From Donghicola sp041224595 (lineage in GTDB: Bacteria; Pseudomonadota; Alphaproteobacteria; Rhodobacterales; Rhodobacteraceae), in the NCBI RefSeq assembly GCF_041224595.1, contig NZ_JBGFGN010000164.1:124001-188000 (forward strand): a DNA stretch of 64,000 nucleotides, given 5' to 3'. Numbering within the stretch: position 1 is the stretch's first letter; each line of letters begins with the position of its first letter. This document shows, one piece after another, positions 51,301 through 59,865 of this stretch. Below the pieces are notes generated by a model. The model did not search any database, had not been told where the DNA came from, and saw only the letters and a program-made list of their open reading frames with translations. The translations under genes were made by a program, and so were the position numbers.

Positions 51301-52508
51301 AGAAAGCTCCTTCCCGGCCCTTGGGCGGGGATATTCAGGTGTGCCGCGATACTGGCAGCCACGTCGGCAAAGGCAACCTGTCCGATCGGCTTCGCCCCCA
51401 CGCCATAGCCCAATACGGGCACGCGTTCGCGGGTATGGTCCGTTCCGTGCCACGTAGGATCGTTCCCGTGGTCGGCAGTGATGATCAGCAGATCCCCATC
51501 ATGCAAGCGCGGTAGGATCTGCCCGATCCGCGCATCAAACCATTCCAACGCGCGGGCATAGCCCGACACATCGCGGCGGTGGCCATAGAGGCTGTCAAAC
51601 TCGACGAAATTGGCAAAGGTCAGGCTGCCCTCGGGCGCGTCGTCCACCAGTCGATCCAGATGGTCCATCAATTGCGCATCGCTGCCTTTGTGCAGATGGG
51701 TGATCCCCTGCATGGAAAAGATGTCGCCAATCTTGCCGACTCCAATCACTTCGCGCCCTGCCCCACTAACCCAATCGCACAGGGTCGGGCTTGGGGGCGC
51801 GAGCGCGAAATCCTTGCGGTTGGTTGTGCGGGTGTAGCCTGTCGCGGCATCCCCGACGAACGGCCGCGCAATCACGCGGCCAATCTTCATCTCGTGCAAT
51901 GTCGGCGCGATGTCCGCGCACAGCTTTAGCAGACGTTCCAGACCGAAATGCTCTTCGTGCGCGGCGATCTGGAACACGCTGTCGGCAGAGGTGTAGCAAA
52001 TCGGCTGTCCGGTTCGGATATGCTCTTCGGCCAGTTTGTCGATGATCGCTGTCCCGCTCGCGTGGCAGTTGCCAAGGATGCCATCGGCACCCGCCGCTTT
52101 GGCGACTTCTGCGACCAGATCATTAGGAAACGCAGGAACGGTGTCGGGAAAATACGTCCAGTCCCAAGGCACTGGCACCCCCGCCAGTTCCCAATGGCCG
52201 CTCGGGGTATCCTTGCCTCGGCTGATCTCGGTTGCCGCGCCCCACAAACCAGAAGGCACTGCGCCAAGGCCCTCTGCCCGTGCGCCGCTTGCCAATTGAA
52301 CTGCGGCAGACAAGCCTAGCGCGTCCAGCACGGGCAACGCCAGCGGTCCGCTCCGTCCCTCTACGGCGCGGCCAGCGGCACAGGCTTGGGCGATATGCGC
52401 CAGGGTATTCGCGCCTGTGTCCGGAAGATCGCCGTTATAGAATTGATCCGCATCCGGCGCGCCGCCGATCCCGACCGAGTCCATTACCACCAGAAATGCG
52501 CGGGTCAT
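51297..52508 (-). CDS. deoB: phosphopentomutase
   Basis: A 403-residue DeoB of the alkaline phosphatase superfamily. MTRAFLVVMDSVGIGGAPDAD holds the first metal Asp, GKDTPSGHWELAG the phosphorylated Thr, and FVEFDSLYGHRRDVSGYARALE and ITADHGNDPTWHGTDHTRERVPVL the remaining ligands. It interconverts (deoxy)ribose 1- and 5-phosphate. Its ATG overlaps the deoA stop by 4 nt. The upstream part of the open frame is deoA antiframe. Confidence 0.96.
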   Translation of the reverse strand: MTRAFLVVMDSVGIGGAPDADQFYNGDLPDTGANTLAHIAQACAAGRAVEGRSGPLALPVLDALGLSAAVQLASGARAEGLGAVPSGLWGAATEISRGKDTPSGHWELAGVPVPWDWTYFPDTVPAFPNDLVAEVAKAAGADGILGNCHASGTAIIDKLAEEHIRTGQPICYTSADSVFQIAAHEEHFGLERLLKLCADIAPTLHEMKIGRVIARPFVGDAATGYTRTTNRKDFALAPPSPTLCDWVSGAGREVIGVGKIGDIFSMQGITHLHKGSDAQLMDHLDRLVDDAPEGSLTFANFVEFDSLYGHRRDVSGYARALEWFDARIGQILPRLHDGDLLIITADHGNDPTWHGTDHTRERVPVLGYGVGAKPIGQVAFADVAASIAAHLNIPAQGPGRSFL

Positions 52509-53809
52509 GCCGTGATCCTTTCGACAACCAAAGGCGCAGCGTCGACCGCTTCGCCGATTTGCACCGCCGCGAGCACAACCTGCGCCGCGCGGTCTGCTTC
52601 GGCCTCGGTCCGCGCATGGATGCGAGCGATGGGGGCGCCGCGATCGAGCCGCTGCCCCAACCGCACCATGTCCGATATTCCGACTGATGGGTCGACCTGA
52701 TCCGTCTCGACCAACCGGCCGCCGCCTAATGCGACTACGGCAGCCCCCAACGCCTTGCCGTCCATGGCAGTCACAACGCCCGCTTCGGGCGTGTACACCT
52801 CTTGGATCACAGTCGCTTCGGGCAACAAGGCCGCCCACTCGCTGGCGAACCGGCGCGGCCCGCCTTGGGCTGCGATCATCCGCTCGAACACCTCGGCCGC
52901 TGCGCCACTGGTGATCACGGTTTGCATCTGGGTGATCCCCTGCGCGACAGTCTGTGCCAATCCGCCAGACACCAGAACCTCGGCACCCAAAGCGCAGGAC
53001 AGATCAAAGAGCGGCCCACGCGCAGCGCCTGTTAGAACCGCCATCGCCTCGGCAATTTCCAAAGCGTTGCCCATGGCGGAGGCCAACGGTTGGTTCATGT
53101 CAGAGATCAGGGCAGTCGTCGGACACCCAGCCGCATTTGCGGTGCTCACAAGAGACTGCGCTAGGTCTCGCGCGGCCTCCGGCGATGTCATGAACGCGCC
53201 CGTGCCCCACTTTACATCCAGCACCAGTGCGCCAAGCCCTGCCGCCAGTTTTTTGGACAGGATCGAGGCCGTGATCAGATCAAGGCTATCCACCGTCGAG
53301 GTCACATCCCGTACCGCATAGAGCCGCTTGTCCGCAGGCGCGATCCGGCCCGTGGCCCCGACAATCGCGCAGCCGACTTCGGCAACCTGACGGCGCAATC
53401 GCGCCTCGGACAGGTCGGTGCGCAAATCGGGGATCGCCTCCAGCTTGTCCAGTGTTCCGCCAGTGTGCCCTAGCCCGCGGCCAGAGATCATTGGCACATA
53501 GGCACCGCATGCCACCAGCGCAGGCGCGATGATCAGGCTGGTGCAGTCCCCTAGTCCGCCAGTCGAATGCTTGTCCAGAACCGGACCGTTCAGATCCCAA
53601 GACAGGCAATCACCGCTGTCACGCATCGCCAGCGTCAGGGCAACACGCCCCTCCTGCCCCAAAGCGCCGAGGCAGACACCCATCGCGAACGCACCAGCCT
53701 GTGCATCGCTGACCTCGCCCGTACCCAGCCCTAGCGCAAAGGCCCGCAGGTCATCGGACGCAGGCACGCGGCCCGCCCGCAGGTCAGACAGCAGACCGCG
53801 CGTGTCCAT
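52505..53809 (-). CDS. deoA: thymidine phosphorylase
   Basis: A 434-residue pyrimidine nucleoside phosphorylase. The phosphate-binding signature is DKHSTGGLGDCTSLIIAPALVACGAYVPMISGRGLGHTGGTLDKLEAIP, with Lys and Ser residues for the base. It splits thymidine or deoxyuridine to base and deoxyribose 1-phosphate. TGATG joins it to cdd (1-nt overlap). No deoC is visible in the window, so the deoxyribose phosphate must be handled elsewhere. Confidence 0.95.
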   Translation of the reverse strand: MDTRGLLSDLRAGRVPASDDLRAFALGLGTGEVSDAQAGAFAMGVCLGALGQEGRVALTLAMRDSGDCLSWDLNGPVLDKHSTGGLGDCTSLIIAPALVACGAYVPMISGRGLGHTGGTLDKLEAIPDLRTDLSEARLRRQVAEVGCAIVGATGRIAPADKRLYAVRDVTSTVDSLDLITASILSKKLAAGLGALVLDVKWGTGAFMTSPEAARDLAQSLVSTANAAGCPTTALISDMNQPLASAMGNALEIAEAMAVLTGAARGPLFDLSCALGAEVLVSGGLAQTVAQGITQMQTVITSGAAAEVFERMIAAQGGPRRFASEWAALLPEATVIQEVYTPEAGVVTAMDGKALGAAVVALGGGRLVETDQVDPSVGISDMVRLGQRLDRGAPIARIHARTEAEADRAAQVVLAAVQIGEAVDAAPLVVERITA

Positions 53810-54204
53810 CAGGTGCGCACCATATGGCTGGCGTCAAACATGCCGGGCAGCAAATCCCCGATCGTGGTTTTGAATTCTGCGCCATCGACGGTCGCCAGCG
53901 TCACAGGCGTATCGGCCTTGCCGAACTCGGCCAGCTTCTGACGACAGCCACCGCAGGGCGGCACAGGCGTCGGGCTGTCCGCGATCACATAGACCTCGGC
54001 GATGTCACGGCTGCCGCCTGCCGCGCACATGGCTGCGATCGCGCCCGCCTCGGCGCAGGTGCCCTCTGGATAGGCGATATTCTCGACATTGCAGCCTTGA
54101 TGCACGATGTCATCGGTGGCCCGAACGGCCGCCCCGACCTTGAATTTCGAGTAGGGCGCATAGGCGTTTTCACGGACTTTCATCGCGTCATCGCGCAGGG
54201 ACAT
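53809..54204 (-). CDS. cdd: cytidine deaminase
   Basis: A 131-residue homotetrameric-type cytidine deaminase. AYAPYSKFKVGAAVRATDD, the zinc and proton-shuttle motif NIAYPEGTCAEAGAIAAMCAAG (Cys-Ala-Glu) and PCGGCRQKLAEFG (two zinc Cys) are all present. It makes uridine from cytidine. ATG at 54204 (MSLRDDAMKVREN) fits the family; the upstream frame to 54342 is not conserved. It heads the salvage operon. Confidence 0.96.
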   Translation of the reverse strand: MSLRDDAMKVRENAYAPYSKFKVGAAVRATDDIVHQGCNVENIAYPEGTCAEAGAIAAMCAAGGSRDIAEVYVIADSPTPVPPCGGCRQKLAEFGKADTPVTLATVDGAEFKTTIGDLLPGMFDASHMVRT

Positions 54205-54219
54205 CGGGGCTCTCCGCCG

Positions 54220-54237
54220 TTTGATCAAATGGTCAAA
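54220..54237. promoter_or_regulatory. candidate operator before cdd
   Basis: TTTGATCAAATGGTCAAA is an imperfect palindrome (arms TTTGATCAA and TTTGACCAT agree at 7 of 9 positions). It starts 16 nt upstream of the cdd ATG. Its core GATCAAATGG is the same as in the site at 2033-2042. A nucleoside repressor could act here; none is encoded nearby. Confidence 0.4.
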
Positions 54238-54363
54238 GGCAGTGAACCGTGTCGCACCGAAATTGGCAAGTGCCTGACCGGCAGAACCGCGCCACGTCAC
54301 CCATTTTTGCGGCAGTGCGGCGAAGGTTTTACAATTCGCCATCTTTAAACGCGAAGGGAAATA

Positions 54364-54377
54364 GTTTAACGCTAAAC
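54364..54377. promoter_or_regulatory. candidate operator before the malic enzyme gene
   Basis: GTTTAACGCTAAAC is a 14-bp near-perfect palindrome (6 of 7 pairs), 24 nt upstream of the maeB ATG. Its position near the transcription start suggests repressor binding. I cannot name the regulator. Confidence 0.4.
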
Positions 54378-54401
54378 AAAAATTCCCAGAGGGGACGCGT
54401 C

Positions 54402-56681
54402 ATGTCAGAACAACAGAATGAAACGCTGCGTCAGGCAGCTCTGTTTTATCACGAACACCCCAAGCCCGGTAAGCTTGAAATTCGCGCAACCAAACCGATG
54501 GCCAACGGCCGCGACCTAAGCCGCGCCTATTCGCCCGGCGTCGCCGAAGCCTGCCTTGAGATCAAGGAAGACGCGCAGAACGCCGCCCGCTACACGTCCA
54601 AGGGCAACCTCGTGGCGGTCATCACAAACGGCTCCGCAGTACTGGGGCTGGGAAACATTGGCGCGCTGGCATCGAAGCCCGTGATGGAAGGCAAAGCCGT
54701 CCTCTTTAAAAAGTTTGCGAACATCGATGCCTTTGACATCGAGGTGAACGAAAGCGACCCCGAGAAGCTAGCTGACATCGTGTGCTCGCTGGAGCCGACC
54801 TTTGGCGCGGTGAACCTCGAGGATATCAAAGCCCCCGACTGCTTTATCGTCGAGAAAATCTGCCGCGAGCGGATGAACATCCCCGTCTTCCACGACGACC
54901 AGCACGGCACCGCGATTGTCGTTGGCGCAGCGGCCACCAACGCGCTGCACGTGGCGGGCAAGAATTTCGAAGACATCAAGATCGTCTCGACCGGTGGCGG
55001 CGCGGCAGGCATCGCTTGTCTGAACATGCTGCTGAAACTGGGTGTGAAACGCGAAAACGTCTGGCTCTGCGACATTCATGGTCTGGTGTACGAAGGGCGC
55101 GATGTGGACATGAACCCACAGAAGGCAGCCTTTGCCCAGAAGTCTGACCTCCGCACCTTGGAAGACGTGATTGATGGCGCGGACATGTTCCTTGGCCTGT
55201 CGGGCCCGAATGTGCTGAAGCCCGAGATGGTCTCGAAGATGACCAAGCAGCCGATCATCTTTGCTCTGGCGAACCCGAACCCCGAAATCCTGCCCGATTT
55301 GGCACGCGAAGTGGCCCCTGACGCGATCATCGCGACGGGCCGCAGCGACTTCCCCAATCAGGTGAACAACGTCCTGTGTTTCCCGTTCATCTTCCGCGGC
55401 GCGCTGGACGTGGGCGCAACCGAGATCAACGACGAGATGCAGCTGGCCTGCATTGACGGCATCGCCGCCCTTGCCCGCGCGACCACCAGCGCAGAGGCTG
55501 CCGCCGCCTATCAGGGCGAACAGCTGACCTTTGGCGCGGACTACCTGATCCCCAAACCGTTCGACCCGCGTCTGGTAGGCGTCGTCTCCAGTTCGGTTGC
55601 CAAGGCCGCGATGGAAACCGGCGTAGCGACCCGACCACTGGATGATATTGAGGCCTACAAAGAGCGCCTGAACCAGTCCGTGTTCAAATCCGCTCTGCTG
55701 ATGCGCCCCGTGTTCGACGCCGCCCGCTCGGCCTCGCGCAGCATCGTCTTTGCCGAGGGCGAGGACGAGCGCGTCTTGCGTGCCGCCCAAGCGATCCTCG
55801 AGGAAACCACCGAGAAACCGATCCTGATCGGCCGCCCCGAAGTGGTCGAGATGCGCTGCGAGCGTATGGGCCTGAACATTCGCCACGGTCGCGACTTTGA
55901 TTTGGTGAACCCTGAAAACGATCCGCGCTATCGGGATTACTGGGAGACCTATCATCAAATTATGTGCCGCGACGGCGTCACGCCCGATCTGGCCCGTGCG
56001 ATCATGCGCACCAACTCCACCGCGATTGCCGCCGTCATGGTGCAGCGCGGCGAAGCAGACAGCATGATCTGCGGCACGTTCGGCGAATACCGCTGGCACC
56101 TGAAATACGTGGAGCAGATCCTCGGCAGCAAAAAGCACCGCCCCCATGGCGCCCTGTCGATGATGATCCTAGAGGACGGCCCGCTATTCATCGCGGACAC
56201 CCACGTCCGCTCGGAACCCACCCCCGAAGAGATCGCGCAGTCCGTCATCGGCGCGGCGCGTCACGTCAAACGCTTTGGCCTGACCCCGCGCATCGCGCTA
56301 TGTGCCCAGTCGCAGTTTGGCTCGACCCAGTGCGACACCGGTCGCCGTTTGCGGGCCGCGATCGACATTCTGGACAGCCTGCCCCGCGACTTTGTCTACG
56401 AGGGCGAGATGAACATCGACGCTGCGCTTGACCCCGACCTTTGCGCGCGCGTGTTCCCACAAAACCGCCTGCAAGGCGCGGCGAATGTGCTGGTCTTTGG
56501 CCATGCAGATGCAGCATCCGGCGTGCGCAACATCCTCAAGATGAAGGGCGGCGGACTTGAAGTCGGCCCAATCCTGATGGGCATGGGCAACCGCGCGCAT
56601 ATCGTGAACCACTCGATCAGTTCGCGCGGGTTGCTGAACATGGCTGCGATCGCGGGAACACCTGTAGCCCACTACGGTTAA
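54402..56681 (+). CDS. maeB: NADP-type malic enzyme fused to a phosphotransacetylase-like domain
   Basis: A 759-residue ME-PTA protein. The malic enzyme part (1-430) has SRAYSPGVAEACLEI, FHDDQHGTAIVVGAAATNAL, the NAD(P) loop IVSTGGGAAGIACLNML and TGRSDFPNQVNNVLCFPFIFRGALDVGA. The C-terminal part (430-759) is phosphotransacetylase-like (FAEGEDERVLRAAQAI, SMMILEDGPLFIADTHV). It decarboxylates malate to pyruvate. The PTA domain in this family is usually regulatory. ATG at 54402 is used (GAGGGG upstream); the frame to 54249 overlaps the cdd promoter. Confidence 0.96.
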   Translation: MSEQQNETLRQAALFYHEHPKPGKLEIRATKPMANGRDLSRAYSPGVAEACLEIKEDAQNAARYTSKGNLVAVITNGSAVLGLGNIGALASKPVMEGKAVLFKKFANIDAFDIEVNESDPEKLADIVCSLEPTFGAVNLEDIKAPDCFIVEKICRERMNIPVFHDDQHGTAIVVGAAATNALHVAGKNFEDIKIVSTGGGAAGIACLNMLLKLGVKRENVWLCDIHGLVYEGRDVDMNPQKAAFAQKSDLRTLEDVIDGADMFLGLSGPNVLKPEMVSKMTKQPIIFALANPNPEILPDLAREVAPDAIIATGRSDFPNQVNNVLCFPFIFRGALDVGATEINDEMQLACIDGIAALARATTSAEAAAAYQGEQLTFGADYLIPKPFDPRLVGVVSSSVAKAAMETGVATRPLDDIEAYKERLNQSVFKSALLMRPVFDAARSASRSIVFAEGEDERVLRAAQAILEETTEKPILIGRPEVVEMRCERMGLNIRHGRDFDLVNPENDPRYRDYWETYHQIMCRDGVTPDLARAIMRTNSTAIAAVMVQRGEADSMICGTFGEYRWHLKYVEQILGSKKHRPHGALSMMILEDGPLFIADTHVRSEPTPEEIAQSVIGAARHVKRFGLTPRIALCAQSQFGSTQCDTGRRLRAAIDILDSLPRDFVYEGEMNIDAALDPDLCARVFPQNRLQGAANVLVFGHADAASGVRNILKMKGGGLEVGPILMGMGNRAHIVNHSISSRGLLNMAAIAGTPVAHYG

Positions 56682-56792
56682 CCCGATAGCCCGAATTCAC
56701 CAATGGTCAGCACCGGCCCTCCGGTGCTGTTCTCGTTTAGGGTCAGGTGATTCTCTGAACACACGCGGATTTGCAGCCCCACGGGGCCGAGG

Positions 56793-56882
56793 TTTGCAAA
56801 TTGACAGATTTCTGACCGCTTGACTGAAAAGTTGAAAAGGGTTTGCAAACCACACGATGCTGCACCTGCGGCATTTTGCAAA
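56793..56882. promoter_or_regulatory. TTTGCAAA boxes upstream of prpE (PccR/ScfR-type sites)
   Basis: Three exact TTTGCAAA sequences occur at 56793-56800, 56842-56849 and 56875-56882, plus a half match at 56770-56776. TTTGCAAA repeats are the reported target of PccR, the short-chain fatty acyl-CoA regulator of propionyl-CoA genes in Rhodobacter. Here the boxes are farther apart (49 and 33 nt between starts) than the tandem site I recall. The regulator gene is not in the window. Confidence 0.7.
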
Positions 56883-56970
56883 TTCGGCCCTATGTTGACG
56901 GTAACGCGCTTGCCCAAACGCCCCTCGGTGCCCTAGCACTTTGACGGAGGAGAATTTGGAGGAGCACGGC

Positions 56971-58863
56971 ATGGGCTATCAGGATATTTACAAGAGCTGG
57001 AAGGACGACCCCGAGGGGTTCTGGATGGCTCAGGCCGAGGCGATTGACTGGGATGAAAAGCCCACCAAAGCTTTGCATGATGACAATGCGCCCCTGTACG
57101 AATGGTTCGCAGACGCCAAGGTGAACACCTGCTGGAACGCTGTGGACCGTCACGTCGAGGCAGGCCGCGGCAACCAGACCGCCATCATCTACGACAGCCC
57201 CGTCACCCACACCAAGCGCGAGATCAGCTATTTCGAGTTGCGCAACCGCGTGGCCAGCCTTGCCGGTGCTCTGCGCGCCAAGGGTGTCGAAAAGGGCGAC
57301 CGCGTCATCATCTACATGCCCATGATCCCCGAGGCGCTTGAAGCGATGCTGGCTTGCGCCCGTATCGGCGCTGTGCATTCGGTCGTGTTCGGCGGCTTTG
57401 CAGCGAACGAACTGGCCGTACGCATCGACGACGCGACCCCCAAGGCGATCCTCGCCGCCTCCTGCGGGATCGAGCCCGGCCGCGTGGTTCACTACAAGCC
57501 CCTGCTGGACGGCGCGATTGAACTGGCGCAGCACAAGCCCGACTTCTGCGTGATTTTCCAGCGCGAACAGGAAGTCGCCCATCTGGAAGAGGGCCGCGAC
57601 TACAACTGGCACGGCTTCCAATACGGCGTTGAGCCTGCGGAATGCGTTCCGGTCGAGGGCAACCACCCCGCCTATATCCTTTATACGTCGGGCACCACCG
57701 GCCAGCCCAAGGGCGTCATGCGCCCCACCGCGGGTCATCTGGTCGCGCTGAACTGGACGATGAAGAACATCTACAACGTCGAACCCGGCGAAGTCTTCTG
57801 GGCTGCGTCGGACGTGGGTTGGGTCGTGGGCCACAGCTATATCTGCTATGGCCCCCTGATCACCGGCAACACCACCATCGTTTTCGAGGGCAAGCCTATC
57901 GGCACCCCCGATGCGGGCACCTTCTGGCGCATTATCGACGAGCATAAGGTCAAATCCTTCTTTACCGCGCCGACCGCCTTCCGCGCTGTGCGCCGCGAAG
58001 ACCCGACCGGCGAGTTCATCAAGAAGTACGACCTGAGCGGTCTGCGTGCGGTCTATCTGGCGGGCGAACGTGCGGACCCCGCGACCATCGAATGGGCGCA
58101 GGAAAAGCTGAACGTGCCGATCATTGACCATTGGTGGCAGACAGAAACCGGTTGGGCGATCGCAGCGAACCCGCTGGGGATCGAAGAACTGCCTGTGAAA
58201 CTCGGCAGCCCCTCGGTGCCGATGCCCGGCTACGATGTGCAAATTCTGGACGAGGCTGGTCATCCGGTCGAGGCAGGCACCCTTGGCGCGATCGCGATCA
58301 AGCTACCTCTGCCCCCCGGTACCCTGCCGAACCTGTGGAACGCCGAAGAGCGTTTCAAGAAGAGCTACCTGAACACCTTCCCCGGCTACTACGAAACCGG
58401 CGACGCGGGCATGAAGGACGAGGACGGCTACCTCTATATCATGGCGCGCACCGATGACGTGATCAACGTCGCGGGCCACCGTCTGTCCACCGGCGGCATG
58501 GAAGAGGTTCTGGCCTCCCACCCCGATGTGGCCGAATGCGCGGTGATCGGCGTGGCGGACGAACTGAAGGGCCAGCTGCCCCTTGGCTTCCTGTGTCTAA
58601 ATTCCGGCTGCGACCGCGACCACGCCGATGTGGTCAAGGAATGCGTCAAGCTGGTCCGTGACAAGATCGGCCCCGTGGCGGCCTTCAAACTGGCTGTCGT
58701 CGTGGACCGCCTGCCCAAGACCCGCTCGGGCAAAATCCTGCGCGGCACCATGGTCAAGATCGCAGATGGCGAAGACTTCAAGATGCCCGCAACAATCGAC
58801 GATCCGGCCATTCTGGACGAAATCGCGACGGCGCTGAAGACGCTTGGATATCCGGCGGCATAA
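56971..58863 (+). CDS. prpE: propionyl-CoA synthetase
   Basis: A 630-residue ANL-family ligase of the ACS/PrpE type. The start MGYQDIYKSWKDDPEGFWMAQAEAIDW is typical of PrpE. AYILYTSGTTGQPKGVMRPTAGH is the P-loop, WWQTETGWAIAANP the A5 motif, and LPKTRSGKILRGTMVKIADG holds the acetylation-sensitive Lys. It activates propionate (or acetate). ATG at 56971 has GGAGGAG upstream. TTTGCAAA boxes in the promoter fit propionate control, and meaB at the window end fits the methylmalonyl-CoA route. Confidence 0.94.
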   Translation: MGYQDIYKSWKDDPEGFWMAQAEAIDWDEKPTKALHDDNAPLYEWFADAKVNTCWNAVDRHVEAGRGNQTAIIYDSPVTHTKREISYFELRNRVASLAGALRAKGVEKGDRVIIYMPMIPEALEAMLACARIGAVHSVVFGGFAANELAVRIDDATPKAILAASCGIEPGRVVHYKPLLDGAIELAQHKPDFCVIFQREQEVAHLEEGRDYNWHGFQYGVEPAECVPVEGNHPAYILYTSGTTGQPKGVMRPTAGHLVALNWTMKNIYNVEPGEVFWAASDVGWVVGHSYICYGPLITGNTTIVFEGKPIGTPDAGTFWRIIDEHKVKSFFTAPTAFRAVRREDPTGEFIKKYDLSGLRAVYLAGERADPATIEWAQEKLNVPIIDHWWQTETGWAIAANPLGIEELPVKLGSPSVPMPGYDVQILDEAGHPVEAGTLGAIAIKLPLPPGTLPNLWNAEERFKKSYLNTFPGYYETGDAGMKDEDGYLYIMARTDDVINVAGHRLSTGGMEEVLASHPDVAECAVIGVADELKGQLPLGFLCLNSGCDRDHADVVKECVKLVRDKIGPVAAFKLAVVVDRLPKTRSGKILRGTMVKIADGEDFKMPATIDDPAILDEIATALKTLGYPAA

Positions 58864-58906
58864 CGAAACGCGGCCTGCCCCACGGGCGGGCCACCCCAAC
58901 GCAAAA

Positions 58907-58935
58907 GGCGGCGCTTCACCCGAGCGCCGCCTTTT
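58907..58935. terminator. bidirectional terminator between prpE and nadK
   Basis: GGCGGCGCT (58907-58915) pairs with AGCGCCGCC (58923-58931) around a 7-nt loop. TTTT follows on the plus strand and the complement of AAAA at 58903-58906 follows on the minus strand, so both convergent genes may end here. Confidence 0.9.
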
Positions 58936-58939
58936 CACG

Positions 58940-59701
58940 TCAGACGAATTGTTCGCGGATCAGCCGTTCCTCTAGGCCATGGCCCGGATCGAATAGGATC
59001 TTGTGTTTGATGTGGGTGGCGATCTGGATCTCGACCGAGGCGACATTGGTCACAGACGCTGAATCCGCATCTGCCATCACAGGCCGCTTGCCCGAATCAA
59101 TCACGTCAAATCGCACGACGGCCTTCTTCGGCAAGAGCGCCCCGCGCCACCGTCTGGGACGAAACGGCGCAATCGCGGTCAGCGCCAAAACGTCCGCTCC
59201 AATGGGCAGGATCGGTCCATGCGCCGAATAGTTGTACGCAGTCGAGCCCGCGGGCGTGGCAACTAGCGCGCCATCACAGACCAGCTCTTTCATGCGCAAA
59301 CGGCCATCGATGGTGATTCGCAATTTGGCGGCCTGCGGCCCATTCCGGATCAAAGAGACTTCGTTGATCGCCAGCGCCTCGTGCACCTCGCCATCAACGG
59401 TCACAGCCTTCATAGATAGGGGATTGATGATCTCTTCTTCGGCGCGCGCCAGACGGCCGGGCAAATCCGCCTCGGAATATTCGTTCATCAGAAAGCCGAC
59501 CGTGCCGCGGTTCATCCCGTAGACTGGCGCGGGCAAATCCTGTGTGGCATGAAGTGTTTGCAGCATAAAACCATCACCGCCCAAGGCGACAATGACATCT
59601 GCCTCTTCTACAGGAACCTCGCCATAGCGACGCACCAAGGCCTCCCGGGCAGACTGCGCGATGGGGGCGTTGCTGGCAGAAAAGGCGATGCGGATCGACA
59701 T
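58940..59701 (-). CDS. nadK: NAD kinase
   Basis: A 253-residue NAD kinase. VIVALGGDGFMLQTLH is the GGDG motif with the catalytic Asp, followed by VYGMNRGTVGFLMNEY (the NE region is in LAINEVSL) and CDGALVATPAGSTAYNYSAHGPI. It makes NADP. ATG at 59701 (MSIRIAFSAS) is the family start; the upstream 12 codons are unlikely. It ends in the shared terminator with prpE. Confidence 0.96.
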   Translation of the reverse strand: MSIRIAFSASNAPIAQSAREALVRRYGEVPVEEADVIVALGGDGFMLQTLHATQDLPAPVYGMNRGTVGFLMNEYSEADLPGRLARAEEEIINPLSMKAVTVDGEVHEALAINEVSLIRNGPQAAKLRITIDGRLRMKELVCDGALVATPAGSTAYNYSAHGPILPIGADVLALTAIAPFRPRRWRGALLPKKAVVRFDVIDSGKRPVMADADSASVTNVASVEIQIATHIKHKILFDPGHGLEERLIREQFV

Positions 59702-59865
59702 AACAGAGTCCCGGTGCTGAGCGTTGCTCCGAAGCAATCACAACTTGCACCGAAGTACCAGCATTGCCGCGGCCAAGATGCACTAGGTCGTTTTACGATC
59801 TTTGCCTTTGTGACAGTTTCCTATAGGTACTGCGCCAATCGTACCCCTTGGCTATGGAGGCACCC

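Noticed and set aside
54768..56147. 459-aa minus-strand frame opposite maeB
   Set aside because: It is antisense to a complete malic enzyme gene and His/Gln/Arg-rich.
56890..58263. 457-aa minus-strand frame opposite prpE
   Set aside because: It is antisense to prpE and has no domain features.
59702..59865. possible riboswitch upstream of glyA
   Set aside because: I looked for known glycine, SAM or THF riboswitch features and saw no convincing conserved core.
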